The translations under genes were made by a program, and so were the position numbers. The notes below the pieces were generated by a model. That model had not been told where the DNA came from. It saw only the letters and a program-made list of their open reading frames with translations, and did no database searches. Positions 47,414 through 60,133 of a DNA stretch of 64,000 nt are shown here, piece by piece (position 1 is the first letter of the stretch; every line of letters begins with the position of its first letter). This DNA is from Guyanagaster necrorhizus (lineage: Eukaryota; Basidiomycota; Agaricomycetes; Agaricales; Physalacriaceae), in contig NW_025064884.1 in the NCBI RefSeq assembly GCF_019112545.1, positions 310,001 to 374,000 on the forward strand, written 5' to 3'.

Positions 47414-48754
47414 ATGTCAATTCGGCGACAGAGGCTCAGGACCTTCCTTCTTCCTAGCATCGTCGCTACCGGTGCACTGCTCTACTTCGTTACCCAGTAT
47501 CACTACCAAATTCGCAACACTATCTCTTATGCGACCCGGCCGATATGGGACACGGCCGAAGGCCCTCAGCACGTTATACCTCACTATCATGGTGAAGGCT
47601 TGGAGATGAACGAGCATGTATGCCAGCTCCATGGTTGGAAGAAACGCCCTGACGCCGAGAATTACCGCGTCCTGGATGCCATTCTAGTGAGCAGTGAGCT
47701 GGATTTGTTGGAGATACGAATGAATGAGCTGGACTCTGTCGTTGACCGCTTCTTTATTGTCGAGTCGAATGCCACCTTTACTGGTCTGCCAAAGGAGACC
47801 TATTTCGCCAACAACCGTGCACGGTTCTCCAAATTTGAGAAGAAGATATCATACCGGCTGTGAGTACTTTGCTCATTTATTTTCCAAAATCTAACTACCA
47901 TTATAGTTTACCTGGATACCCTCTCGAAGACGGTCAGACAGCATGGAATGTTGAAGCCAAGACTCGCGACACAATGACAGCATTCTTGCGCTCACACATG
48001 ACTGAGTTCGCACCGTCTACGAGACCGCTCGTCATCATGTCCGACGTCGACGAGATACCATCAGGTCATACTCTTCAGCTCCTCAGGTCCTGCGACTTCG
48101 GTACCTCCATACATCTGCAACTTCGCAGTTACGTGTACAGGTATGGTGTGTACTTCTGAGGTTATCTCACATTCAAATTTTGCTAGTTTTGAGTGGTTCC
48201 TCGGGTTCAACAGCTGGCGTGCAAGTGTTAATCTCTGGATGCCTGGCAGCTACTACTCTCACCGGAAGAGTGGTGATGTCATGCTCGCTGATTCGGGCTG
48301 GCATTGCAGCTATTGCTTCAGAACGATACCTGAATATGTCGCCAAAATGACCGGCTTTTCTCATCACGATCGTATTGGTGGGCAGTTGAGTCTCCTGGAC
48401 CCACAAAGAATACAGGACACCATATGCAGGGGGAAAGACATATTCGGAATGCTTCCTGAAGCATTCAGTGTACGTTTTCTACCTTCTGAATGCTGTTTAT
48501 CGACTAACAGGTATACAGTACGTTGATCTTCTTGCCCAGATCAATCCGGAGCCGTGAGTACCAATCCCATCATATCGTGGATGTCATAAGGTCACTGACC
48601 ATTTTCTAGGCAAGTGTCCGCCATAAACCTTCCGCGCTTCCTGATTGAAGCTGCTGACCGATTTAAATTTCTTCTCCCGGGCGGGTGCCAGCGCACAGCA
48701 GAAACAACTGCTGAAGTTGAAACCCTTGATGCTCCTGATGACTTGGAAAGGTAA
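47414..48754 (+). CDS. Glycosyltransferase family 17 (beta-1,4-mannosyl-glycoprotein GlcNAc-transferase-like)
   Basis: GT17 enzymes (vertebrate GnT-III) add bisecting GlcNAc to N-glycans; fungal relatives are less well known. The start [20 protein letters not shown] gives a type II anchor (basic residues, then a helix to about residue 27). The catalytic domain follows: [50 protein letters not shown] (with a DxD-like metal site), [36 protein letters not shown] and FSHHDRIGG, all typical of GT17. It ends with a short tail ([11 protein letters not shown]). About five short introns; junctions keep frame. Golgi location inferred. Confidence 0.85.
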
Positions 48755-49032
48755 CAACGCGATTTCTTGATATACCAATCTACCCACTGTACACTCCTGC
48801 ACTAATTTATTTCATCTGGTCATGGTTTGTAACAGTATATTTTAAAGTTGACGTCTTGCATCTAACGCAGATTGGAAATACATTTCGATTCCGACCTGAT
48901 GATTAGGATACAAAACAAATTTAGCAACAGCACACCGTACTACTTAGGTGCGACAAACCCGAAGGGTAAATATACGATAAAAGAACGTTGTGATAGCATA
49001 TGTCGGCGTGAAGATCATCATGAAATGATTCA

Positions 49033-52000
49033 TTAAGAGCGAGATGTCACCATCGTGCTCTGACGTCGTCGAGCTCTCTCGAGTGGTTTGAGTGAACTAT
49101 CGATCGAGAAAGCTGCAAAGACATGAGAATGATGGGATTAAAGAAAGTAGACAGACGCGCACATGAGTTGGACTCGTCAACTGAACTGTCTGTGACGAGA
49201 GGATCTGAGAAGGGGTCATCTATGTGTGTAGATGCAATGGGTTTGGGGATCATCGACTTTCTCGCACGCTAGAGGCCAGTGTCAGCAAGTCACAAGAGGA
49301 TAAAGGCAAAACATCCTACTTTGTTAACACCAGCGATATTTATGTCCTCTAAGCTGATGGCATACTTCGTCTCGTCGAGGTGTAAACGCTGCTCGGCACA
49401 CTCCACGATCCACTGCAGACCAACGACGAAAGGTTTGGTCTCCAATTGCCTATCCAACAATCAGCTACCCCAGTCAGGACCTGAAGCAAAGACCTTTACC
49501 TGTACCGGTTTAGTGTGCTGACTGTACCGTCCTTGAAGACGAGATGTGTACATGTTAACCCAAAGTTCTTCATCACCTACTCAAAGAGCTGAATTCCGAA
49601 ATGCATAATGTAATAGGTTGACGTACCTTCGCCCCCAAACGTTTCAACATGTCAATGAAGACATCTCCGCAGTCAATACCATTGGAATCTCGTATGTCGA
49701 CATAGACCTTAATCCCGGATAAAATGTTCAGACTGGGGTCAGGAGGTTTCTTCGATCCTGAAACCTTGCGCCCAGAATATGAATAACTCTTATCATCATG
49801 CCCGACCTCTTCGTCGCTAACGTCGTTCGTGCTCGGAGTCCGTTTGGGCCCAAGCCCATTGGGTTTCCTTGCGGCTGAAGACGATGCAACCGAAGACGGC
49901 GCCGGATGAGAGGCTGTAGAACTCCGGAGACCCTCTCGTTTCGGAGGCGTCGCTGGGGGTCCCATATTCCCAGACGTATTAGGAGAGGCCGGTGGTGGCA
50001 TGGATTGAGATAACATATTGAAGGCCATCGAAGCCCTTCTCGATGCATTCTTGCCCCAACCATCTGCCTCATCTGTGGCTTTCCGTTTGCCCTTAACCAA
50101 GTGCGCGCCAACCAACTCAGACAATTCCATAGCCTCAGGCGTCGATGCAACGACCTTCGATTCCCAGCGAGATTTAGCACTGTCGCATTTCTGTTCAATA
50201 CTAGTCATCATATCGTCGTCGCCATCTCCGTCACCATTTCCTTTCACAGGGCTGGCCGGAACAACGGGTAATGGCGTCTTTTGGCTGACTTTCTGAGCCA
50301 CTCTATAGGGAAAGATGCCGGGTTTGCCTCTGTGAAAGCCCGCCGTGCCCGACATGAGTCGACTGGGCCTTTTGAGGGCGTCCTTCTTGAAGAAATCGGT
50401 GACAGGTCGTTGCTCGAGTATTGGCTTGGATAACAGCGATGTTGCGGGTGTGCTCTTGCTTGAGCTGGCGACACTTATTTCTGCAGAACCAAGAATCGCA
50501 GAACGGGGTAAGGGACCAGTACGATGTGAACTTGTAGAAGATCCCTCATTATCAGAATTGAATCCAAAATCAGACGTGGGTCGAGAAGGTGGAGGTACAG
50601 CGAGTTTTTCAAGCGCCGAGGATAAATTCGATAGAGCGGATCCATTTGTTGGTTTCGACGGCATTATACCTGCAGAGAGTAATTCGTAGGCGGATATAGG
50701 TACCATAAAATAAGCGCACCTCCAATAGGCCGCGCGAACATGGATGCCGATCTTCCTAACTTCGTCGGAGAAAGGTTCACAGTGGTCTTCACTGGAGTTT
50801 TCCAGGCAGGCGTTTTCGCTAGACTTGACAAAGTTGGTCTTGCAAAATTATTTGAAAGTCGTGGGGTTTTAGGAGTATCACTTGCATCGGTGGGTTGGCC
50901 TGATAACTCCGTGACAGAATCCGAGGATAAATCTGTGAGAGGTGAAGTCGAACGTTCACGATTCGCAGGCTCTGCAGGAGCAGATGTATGAGCAGGCTTT
51001 GAAACAGATTTGGGGGAGGATTTAGGCCCAAGCAATGACCTCTTGCGCACTCGTGGGTCTACAATTATAAGCCAAGTTGGTAAAGATGAACAGGTTGACG
51101 AACCTTGACTTGCTCTTTCCGCATCTTGCTCCTTCTTCTTCAGAGAGGAACTTCGTGTAACTCGAGGAATTGAGGAAGCCTGAATTCGTGCCCGTTTCTT
51201 TGTCGTAGCGGGCATCGGAGGCTTTGATGCCTCGACCACATTCTGTCCTTCGTCCGAGACCGCTGTAATCGGGAGACTCTTGTGATTAGCAGACTCCGAC
51301 GTAGGGTCATCAATGACAGCCTCAGCCTCAGGCTTAAGTGTGGCTTTGGTCTCGTCAAAGAGTTCCTCAAGATCCGAATTCATTCCTTCTTGGGTTTCTG
51401 AATGAGGTTCTGAACCACGCTCAGCGATAAGTGGAGGTCTACTGCCTGAGGGACCCGCTTCGCCTTCACCATCAGCCTGGATATCAGTGTTGGGAATGGC
51501 TTCACGTCGTGGTTGAGGTACTTCCTTGGGTCTCATCCTATTCTTCACCGACTGTTTGGGAAGCGCACGCTGCTCTTCGCTCTTGCCTTTGTCAGCACTC
51601 TTTGATACGGAGTGGGCCGCTAAAGACGCAGGTGCTTTTCCCTTTCCTTTGACAGTGCTAGATTGAGAAGCCCTCATCATGATGTCGAATAAGTTCCTTT
51701 TTTGAGAAACGACTTTGGCATGTGATTTGACTGATACGCTAGTCGTCGTTCCCTGCGCTGGAGGTGCCGTTAATGACGAGGGACTTGGATCGGCTACGGG
51801 GGTGGCCAAAACATTCTCTGACGCAAGGGATGGACGTGAGATACGACTATGACGAACAGCAGCCTCGGCAGGGAGATGTGAAGCATGCAAGGATTCAGGA
51901 TGGACGTCCGTGTTGACACTCTGTACGGAGACTTAGCATATGCAAGGAAGATATACATGTAACACACCACGTTGCTATTGCGCTCAAACCCCCAGCCCGA

Positions 52001-52858
52001 AGTATTCAGAATTCTGTCCTTCAGGTCATCATGCAACTGTGGTGGCGCAATGGGCGTCTCTGGTAGCGGTGTTAGTGGAGACAGTGGCCCCGCAATAAGC
52101 CTTGTTCGAGCCGGCGTCTTATGTGCGTTTACTACCACAACGTTGTGCGGGTCCTCTGGGGGCTGCGGTGGCTCTGGCACTTCTCCTGTAACTATCCCCT
52201 GTTCAACGAGATTCAGAGATGATACTGCGTGTTGTCCATCACCTTCCTGCTCGGTTTCTTCATCCAGGATAGGCTCCAGCTTCTCAGGCGGAGCAACGAC
52301 CGTGATCTTCAACATTGGCGTCACTTTTCTGGGTGAACGAGGCTTGTTGGGAGAACTGGGTGGATTCCGGAGATTAATGCTGGGAAACGTGGGGGGCACA
52401 GAGCGTGCTCTACTGGGTATAAGGCCTGCTTTTCTTGGAGATCCATCGCCGACGCGCTTCGGAGATTCAAGACTTAGCTCGACGAAGTGCCGACTTGGAG
52501 AAGATGGCATGTTGACATTCTCGCTGTCGATATGTCCTGCAGCGCCATCATCCCTCCGAAGACGCTTAAATACGGGAAACTCGGAAGGTACCGCGGTGTT
52601 GGATGAATAGTTGGCGTCTCGCGATGGTGATGCCGAACGTTTGACACTCTTAGCCTTGGTCGGGGAAAGCAGAATTTCGTCCTCAGATTCGTCTTCGACG
52701 CTTTCGTTCAGCCAAGACGGTACAGGAGGCTCCGACTGATTTCTCAGTGCTGTACGCGCGTCCTTTAGCGGCGAACGGCTCAAGGGAAGATGCTGGTAAA
52801 TGTCGTCGGGAAGAGTAAGCTGAGATCTGGTGCGCTTGTCGCAAAAAATGTCGCCCAT
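49033..52858 (-). CDS. BRCT-domain protein, microcephalin-like
   Basis: The start at 52858 (MGDIFCDKRTRSQLTLPDDI) begins a long disordered region of about 1000 residues. It is rich in Ser, Pro, Lys and SP sites (SPSRDANYSSN, SPSRHFVELSLESPKRVGDG, SPRKVTP), as expected of a chromatin protein phosphorylated by cell-cycle kinases. The C-terminus holds one BRCT domain: LSGIKVYVDIRDSNGIDCGD, LKRLGAKV, then a next exon GLTCTHLVFKDGTVSTLNRY and FVVGLQWIVECAEQRLHLDE. This resembles the first BRCT of microcephalin/MCPH1. The last exon, joined at a phase-1 intron, gives SSLKPLERARRRQS and a stop at 49033. Without that intron the frame would end a few codons later in another tail (ELDDVRARW). A role in DNA damage signalling or condensation is inferred. 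Confidence 0.75.
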
Positions 52859-53145
52859 GTTGTTGAGGTAGCATGTGGAGGCCCAGACGGCACAGCGATG
52901 TTAGAAACGCCGTACACTGTGGAGTGAACAAACGTCCGGAATGACGACCACGGAGAAGAGTGAGTAACAGAGAGTAAATCGCTCGCGTGTTGAATCTGAT
53001 CACGTGGGCATTGATATTATCAAATTGAGATCCAGAAAGGGGTGTAGCGGCATAGAATAAAATTTGGAGACGATGTTTATTACACTATTCTACAGCTTGC
53101 CTAGACTGCCATACGTAGTCGTTATTATGTTCCAGTAGTCAAGCA

Positions 53146-54774
53146 ATGAAGAAGGGCCCGGGTTTCCAAACTCCCTATTCAGGAACCCGGTCCGAAGACC
53201 GAGCAGCGATGATCTGGTTTGTCACAGCGTCACGCGAGGCTCCCAATGCTCTCCACCTTCTCGAAGACGTGCCGCCGAGGGCTGGCAATCCCTACTCCCT
53301 TTCCAACAAGTTTTTCTTGGTCAAGATGCACTCAAAATCCCATATCAAGGGCGATGTCTATGCAAGGGTCCGTATCTATAACGTTCGTCACGACCTGTGT
53401 ACGTGCAGACCATGCATTGACGTCTTTCGGGAGATAGGAACTACCTCGTACGGCCCCCAAGGTCAATTTTAATAGTCAACAAACTGCGAACACAGCCAGT
53501 GATCCTTGCCATCGACGCGTTTCTTGAGTTTGTGTTTCACAAAACTGCGATTGGACGCCTTCCTGATCAGTTATCGACCAATCAGGCATGTCCAGGCCAC
53601 ATATCCCAGCGTCAGAGTCTTTCATGAAGATAGGTCAGATATACCCCATGGAGCCGAGGTATGGCAATCCGGTGCGCTTCATTTTTCTATACCCTGATGT
53701 GCTGTTATATAAATTTTTTCGTTGTTTGCTCTATTAGGGAAAGCGGAACCAATTGATTTGGTCGTCACCCTCGGAGGCGATGGGACAATCTTGCACGCAT
53801 CATCACTCTTTAGCGCAGGTGCGGTGCCTCCTGTTTTGAGCTTCTCGATGGGGACTCTGGGGTTCCTTCTGCCGTTTCGTCAGTATTTATTCTTAAGCGG
53901 GTTACTCTGGATTCGAAACCATCACCATCCAGATATCGATGACTTTGCCAAAGCGCTTGAGAGCGTCTTCCAAGGAAAAGCGACTATCCTGAACCGCATG
54001 CGTTTAGCGTGTACTTTTTTTGATGAAAAACTAGTTAAGAAGAAAAACAACGTTGATGACGGCATTGGTATGTTTACTCAGTATCTGACACAGCCAAATC
54101 TGATCGATAGTGCAATGTAGATTGGCAGGTAATGAATGAGATAGCGCTGCACCGAGGGTCCAGTCCTCATTTGAACACGATTGATATATTTGTGGATGGT
54201 CAACACTTGACGGAAGCAGTTGTAGGTCCACTAGCAGTCAGCTGTGCAATTGACATACCTCTATCTTAGTCCGATGGACTCATAGTATCTACTCCTACGG
54301 GATCGACAGCATATTCTTTGTCGGCAGGCGGGCCTATTGTACACCCATCGTTAAGCGCCTTGGTCATGACTCCAATCTGTCCCCGGAGCCTATCATTCCG
54401 ACCGCTAGTATTCCCTTCCTCATCTTCAATCACATTGCGGGTAAGCGGTTGCAGATCTCATCAGTAACAGCTTTGAAATGAACAACGTTTCCCGACAGAT
54501 CGGTGATCGTAGTCGAGCGCCCGCAGGGGTATCAATGGATGGCCGAACGTCTCACGTCCTGCAGTCGGGAGAATCAGTGAACATCCAAGCATCGCCGTAT
54601 CCTGTCCCTTGCATCAACAGATCTTCAATTTCTGACGAAAAAAGGCATGAAACACAACAGGGCGAAGGTGCGGGACCTGGGAAGGAAGACGATTGGGTGC
54701 GGGACATAAACAATCTGTTGCAATACAACGCGACTTTCAGAAGCAAGGCATTGTTGAGACACAGTCGCACCTGA
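53146..54774 (+). CDS. NAD kinase (ATP-NAD kinase)
   Basis: It phosphorylates NAD to NADP. Joined exons start [20 protein letters not shown]. They continue [52 protein letters not shown] and [25 protein letters not shown] at about 53772-53786 is the family's phosphate-binding motif. Then come [14 protein letters not shown], a 17-codon exon, [40 protein letters not shown] (the second family motif), [18 protein letters not shown] and [12 protein letters not shown]. The C-terminal tail is hydrophilic, ending KALLRHSRT. About nine introns, including donor GTGCGC before GKAEPIDL. All joins keep frame, so it looks functional. The long N-terminal part is not mitochondrial in look; cytosolic location inferred. 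Confidence 0.87.
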
Positions 54775-54968
54775 GTGGCTTGACTGTGGCTTGATTATTG
54801 AAATATTGGAGCTGATTGATGTTGAACGTTGTAACGTCAATAAGTTGGTAGCTACAAATAAGCACTTGGCGAACATACTATACGTAAGGATACAGTGAAC
54901 GTATTTTACAGGGGTATATGTATAGGGTATTATTTAAAAGGAGTCGAAGTTTCTGTACCACGAAATGT

Positions 54969-55488
54969 TCAAAAATGTCTAGTAAACCATGTTCGTCGTG
55001 ATTTTTCTCCACTGTTGAGTGACGGTGTAGGGGATGATTGGCGAGTACGGGAATTAGATCGGGAAGAAGGGGCAGAGCGATAGCATCTCGCGTAGTCTTC
55101 CTTGGCCTCAGGGACCTCAAGATACTGTGGAGGCTCGTCCTCCTTTTTGGCCTCGGCAATCTCAACATCGATGACTTCTCCGCGAAGCATCCGCGATACC
55201 GTAGATGCCCAGGCACTGGCGGAAATGCGCACAGACGTGCGTATGCCAGCAACAGTGGCTTGTGTTGTGAACACTATTCGGTGCCGATCGACCTCAACAA
55301 GTTGGGCAAATTCTTTTTGGGCAACATCTAGAGCGACCTACGAGTCGGTAAAGTTAGCTCTGTCATTTCAATTGGCAAATGAAACGCACCTCGTAGTCTA
55401 GTTCTGGCTTCACATAGACCAAATTTGTACGAAAACGATAGGTTATTATATCTGCTGGTGCAGGAGAGCATGTACGGTAGGATGCCAT
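54969..55488 (-). CDS. Small hypothetical protein
   Basis: Two exons: MASYRTCSPAPADIITYRFR and LVYVKPELDYE, then after one intron VALDVAQKEFAQLVEVDRHR, IVFTTQATVAGIRTSVRIS, EVIDVEIAEAKKEDEPPQYL and a Ser/Arg-rich end (SRSNSRTRQSSP). About 155 residues. The first half alternates strand and helix like a small beta-grasp (PB1- or ubiquitin-like) fold, but I cannot name the family. The ATG at 55488 is the first in frame. It is convergent with the NAD kinase gene. Confidence 0.6.
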
Positions 55489-55817
55489 GATATGGGCTGA
55501 GTATGTTGGCTGGGACGAATGAACACCAAAGGAGTTTTAAGTAGAGACAGGCAGTGTGCACCGGTACCAGGGCTTGAAGTTGGCGCCCACCGATCACAAT
55601 GCACCGCCATGCGTCATCAACGTGACTATTCTTGGCATTGTACTGCTAAAGGCGTGCACAGACAAGAGAGCGTCTATCTGACAAGTCACAGCCAACCCGA
55701 CAGCTCAATAAATGAATACATGAGGGTAAAAAAACCATCACGATACAACAAAAAAAAAATCACGGAAATGCAACTACCAACAAAGTTGCAAACATATATA
55801 CATATATATATATAAAG
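55489..55817. other. Intergenic with TA microsatellite
   Basis: Promoter side of the small hypothetical gene and 3' side of the asteroid-like gene. It has a short A-run at about 55750 and a (TA)n run at about 55793-55815. Nothing else seen. Confidence 0.5.
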
Positions 55818-58382
55818 CTATGTCTCCAAATTTCCCAGCATCGCATAAAGTCCCGTCCCCTTAGCTGTCTTCACAGGAGGAATTTGCGCAGGTTTGGATT
55901 TGGCTTTTTTGAATTTATTCTTCCGTTCTTCCACAAAGGTATCCTGTAGGCCGGATTCGCACACCGCCCAAAGGGTTGTCGGGACATCAGGAAGGGCACT
56001 GCTTCCAGATAAATAGGAATGGAAGGCTCTGCCCGAAAACATGCAGGTCGGAGATGCCACCACATCAGGAAGCAAAAGAATGTTCGCCAAGTGATCGACG
56101 CATTCCAAAACGTGCAGTACTTGGGCAACAAGCTGGACATGTCGGTCGATAATAGGCGGCGTCTGACTAGCCTGTGGGGCTGTGCTACCATCCCAGGAAA
56201 AAGACGCCAAGAAGCAGCGCGCTTCACGCCGTGTCCAGCGCTCTGATTCCCGGTTTTTATTCTGACTGTTTGCAGCGCGCTCGCTTAGCACCTTCAAAAT
56301 CCAGCGTAGGACCAGAGCGACCGAGATCTGTTGCGGTGGAAGCTGGGTGATGCCGAAAACATCAGAGTCCAGCGCACGGAGCATAGCCGACAGACGCTCT
56401 TCTTGTGACTGCAGAACCAAAGGCACTGCGGAGTCCGCCAGATTGCGCTCGCGGTTCGAGATCGATGCAAGGAGATCCGCCAGGGATGGAACCTCCACAG
56501 GCTCGTCCACAAGTTTACTTCCACGTCGAAAAAACTCGTTGACAGTTCGGGGACGTGGTGTAGGTACAACGTTTGGATTAGACGCGCCCTGATCCGTGCT
56601 GGAAACGTTGGAACCGCGTAGACTCTGCAATGCACCTCGTAATGGCGCTAGCAAATCATCGCCTGCGTCACTGTCCATGTCGGAATCGGACTCAACCACG
56701 TCAACCAACTCATCTTCATCGCCATCGACGTCGGGCCGTTCTACAGGACTTTCCAACTCCTGCTGTTCCTCGGGCAAGCCCAGTGCATCATCCAATATAG
56801 CATATCCCCATAGCCGTATTGTCCTGCCCAAGAGAGTGACGGTCTCCAAATCTGGACTTTCGAGGAACTGGCGAGGCCAGTACGTTGAAGTTGTCAAGCA
56901 ATTCATTACGAGCGGAGGAATATGCCCCTTGCGATATGCATCCAAGTATCGGGTTCGAACCTGGATTCGCATAGCCAACTCATCGTTGTCTCTGTCTTCC
57001 TCGTCACTGCCATCTCGAGCTGCGACTTCCAGCAGCCTGGAGAAGGAAGGAAGGAGGGGACATGTATCAGGTTCATGAAGGGCACATATCCTGGTGGGCC
57101 AAAGGCCCATTTCTCCCTGACGCTGGCCCTCGTACTTTGGAATCGCATACTGTAGCGCGCCTTCCGCAATTTTGTCGACGATATCATCAATCTGCCCCGA
57201 GGCAGTATTATTGTGGATATTCCGTGCCATGAGAGAATTGACAGTTCGGTCAATGAGGTCCATGACACTGCCCACTTGGTGTTTCGCTTTTCTTCTATTT
57301 GAATTGGGAGCGAGAATAGATTGTATAGTTGCTGCAACGCGGTCGATTCGCTCGATCAGCGTAAGTTGCCTTTCAAAGAACATGGCATGTATGTTCTGAC
57401 GCATCGTCAAGTCATGATTGGTAAAGTCATTCCCTGCAAGGGACCCCAAGAGCGGGAGGAGAGTGACCGGCAGTTTGAGATGATCAGCCAGGGCGGATGG
57501 ACTGTACACTGAGAACGATAAGGATATCTGTGTAACGTTTTCCGGAGGAATGACACCCTTTCCAAAAGCCAGTGCTGCTTTGGCGGCCCGACTCCTGCTC
57601 TTGGGCTTACGGACTTGTTGAAAATCGTCGTCGTCAACGACCTCTGTAACTTGATCAGGAACCACGGCAGTCCATACCATCTCATCTAGTGGTATATACC
57701 CAAGATATCCGTCCGAGTTCAGCACCACAAAATCTGAATCGTTCCCGATGACATATCCACCAAGCCGTCCGGCAAGCTCGACGGCATAAGGATCACACTC
57801 TTCGTCGGCAAAATGTACGTCCAGGGAACTGGTCGATACACAAAGTCTCTCGAGTGCATATAATGTTGCCGAATAGTATAATGGCGGTATAATTTGGGCC
57901 TCCTTGAGAAATCGGGGCGATGTTCGGGATGATTGTGAAGTCCGGAAGAAGAGCAAGGAGGGTTCAATGATAGATTTGAATGCACGAGAAACGAGCGTAG
58001 GATGCTTTAGCTCTGGGTAGGGGCCTGTACAGATGGTCAGTGCATGACAAAATTGTCGCAGCATCTACCGACCATCGAAGACAAATGATACCCGGAGACC
58101 AGCACTGATCCATGCGTGTACTACATCGGTAACGAGCTTTGCAAACTCGGCGTATTCTCCGCCGTAGACCCAGGGAATGCTACACCTTTGATGCAGCACA
58201 TATATGAATCTGGAAATGAATGAGCACAACATTCAAGTTGGATTGGATAGAAAGTGCAGAACTGACGACCAGGCATCCACCACCACGTGAATCGGATTGG
58301 GGTCATTTGAGGAGCATTGGACCGTTCGTGAAAGGACCCGTCTGTTTTCACGAAGGTATGTTGTCAGCCCATGGACGCCCAT
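55818..58382 (-). CDS. Asteroid/XPG-like PIN-domain nuclease
   Basis: The start at 58382 gives MGVHGLTTYLRENRRVL, the XPG/FEN-type N-terminus. After introns the frame continues NPIHVVVDAW, FIYVLHQRCSIPWVYGGEY and VHAWISAGLRVSFVFDG, then, in the 748-codon main exon, TLYALERLC and FADEECDPYAVELAGRLGGY, VIGNDSDFVVLNSDGYLGY and LPLLGSLAGNDFTNHDL. That is the metal-site layout of Asteroid-domain proteins: VVVDAW, EECDPYAVELA and NDSDF carry the acidic residues. The rest is a long helical C-terminal region with acidic linkers (RPDVDGDEDELVDVVESDSD) and a basic Lys-rich end. Asteroid proteins of fungi have no well-established function; nuclease activity is inferred from the fold. Confidence 0.8.
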
Positions 58383-58814
58383 AGGGATGTTATGGTGTAC
58401 AAAGCACGCCTTCCAGCGAGCAGAGCTGGATCCAGCCTTGGTTACGTAATAGATAACCCTTATGTGTATATATTATATATGACAGCTCTTTGTTCATGTA
58501 TATGCGCAGTGCCATACATCAAACTCCCCACTCATTTGACTCGGATTCCATAACAACAACATCGTGTACACCTGCCAAATCTTACAGCAAGCACCTTTGC
58601 AACCCCAAAGATGAATCCTATACGTTCAGTCCCCTGTTGTGATACACACGCCTGTACTTTCTTTGAACTCACCCTTTGTCTTCCGCTTCTGACACTGCCC
58701 CATTGAAAAGACCAGAAGCTCTGTTGGAGATGACACCGGCAATCTCATCGTTAGACAAATCCTTTTAGAACTATTCTACTCAGGATATTATGTCTGACAA
58801 TACCCCTATTAGGG
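58383..58814. other. Intergenic
   Basis: Promoter of the asteroid-like gene and 5' flank of the tRNA. No gene or repeat seen. Confidence 0.5.
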
Positions 58815-58924
58815 GGCAACATGGCCGAGTGGTCTAAGGTGCTGGGATTAAGAACTTAGCAACTCAGATGGTTTATATAATCACCCAGTCTTCTGGGGCG
58901 TGAGTTCGAACCTCACTGTTGTCA
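58815..58924 (+). tRNA. tRNA-Leu (anticodon UAA) with intron
   Basis: The 5' acceptor strand GGCAACA pairs fully with TGTTGTC at the 3' end (one G-U). The D-arm region has GCCGAGTGG. The anticodon stem CTGGG (58842-58846) pairs with CCCAG (58884-58888). The loop reads ATTAAG, so the anticodon is TAA at 58849-58851. An intron of about 30 bases (about 58853-58882) sits one base 3' of the anticodon. A long variable arm (type II, as in leucine tRNAs) precedes the T-arm GTGAG-TTCGAAC-CTCAC. All parts are intact. Confidence 0.93.
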
Positions 58925-58927
58925 TTG

Positions 58928-58938
58928 TTTTTCGTTTT
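58928..58938 (+). terminator. RNA polymerase III terminator
   Basis: TTTTT at 58928-58932 and TTTT at 58935-58938, starting four bases after the tRNA end. Confidence 0.75.
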
Positions 58939-59113
58939 CCTCTTCGGCCGTGGCCCGTGGGAATTTGTTTTTTAAACTTGTTAAAGTTATTGCCGACGAT
59001 GTCATCGTGAAATTTGTGTGACCGTTTCCTATCCATCAGATGCCATGAAAGTCGTTTTAGACAAGTAGACTTGCAGATTAGTATTCTCTGTTATATTATA
59101 ACGTACATCCATG

Positions 59114-60133
59114 CTAATGTGTGCCATCCTTCTCGTCATCGTTATCATCCTTCCCGGCTCCTTTCCACATGTCACGCGCAATCTCCAACGTCCGTTGAAC
59201 AAGAAAATAAGGCTCCTTTGTCCATGCCTTTCGCCAGACCATTCCTGCAAATGTTAGATGGTCCCCAGCTATAACACTGTCTCGGAAGATTGTTAGGACG
59301 CGCCGTGTCGGCTGCAGCAGTTTGCGTATACCATCCCAGGCTGGAGACATCTGAGGCGGTAATGGTATAAGCAAAGAATGCGTTCTAACCGAAAATTAGA
59401 ATGACAGAAACCAGAACAAAAACAGTGCTCACGATGTCTCGGGTATTGGAGGAGGAGGCACAATAGCTCCCCACCACTTGTTATGCTCGCCGTCAGGTAG
59501 TGGGGAGTGCACTAGTTGTGCGTTGCGTTCTATAAACTGTTGGTACTCTTGCCATGTCGCCTTTCTCTGCTCCTTGTAGTGCTCTCTCCGGACCTGCCCC
59601 CGTAGATCATACTTCATCATCTGTATCTTCTCCACCGATGAGATATGGTTGGAGCTCGTCCATAGATACCATCCCTCGTCCCAGTACTTGGTTTCTCTGC
59701 TCTGTTCAGGCCGCGATGTGGCGTCGTCATCCATATCTTCTGATGCTTTACCACCCAGATATCGGGGTATATTGACGGGCTGTCCCTCAGCAGGTAGAGG
59801 ATACTTTGCCTTGCCTTCTTCATCAACATCTTGGTGCCGTCGGAATGACACAATATTCCGGACTTCATGGGCAAATATCCTCCGAATGCACAAAGATCGA
59901 CATGAAGGCTCCTGGCTGTCAAAACGGCCTTTGACTGTCTGCGTGCAGTACGTTATACACCACTCGTCAGTTTTGAGAGAGAAACGTCCTAATCTTCGTT
60001 AGACGTTCCACAAATTGACAACAAGGAGCTCACCCTGGGGAGGCGTAAGTATCTTGATTGTCGGCCAGTCTGAAAATGCAGGTTTTCTAACCCGTTGCGG
60101 CTGCTGAGTAGGCTGTTCATGCGTAGACGACAT
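59114..60133 (-). CDS. Hypothetical protein, Trp- and Arg-rich
   Basis: The start at 60133 gives MSSTHEQPTQQPQRVRKPAF and DWPTIKILTPPQ. After one intron it continues TDEWCITYCTQTVKGRF, SLCIRRIFAHEVRNIVSFRR, QPVNIPRYLGGKASEDM, KYWDEGWYLWTSSNHISS and KIQMMKYDLRGQVRREHYKE, and WGAIVPPPPIPET. A last exon gives MSPAWDGIRKLLQPTRRVLT and a charged end (KDDNDDEKDGTH). About 300 residues. No family recognised. The YWDEGWYLW segment and two Arg/Trp-rich stretches are the best conserved-looking parts; Cys residues are too few for a zinc site. Intron positions are clean, so I take it as a real gene. Confidence 0.6.

Noticed and set aside
53146..53472. NAD kinase seeming to stop early
   Set aside because: The stop lies in an intron; splicing restores [17 protein letters not shown] and the rest of the enzyme.
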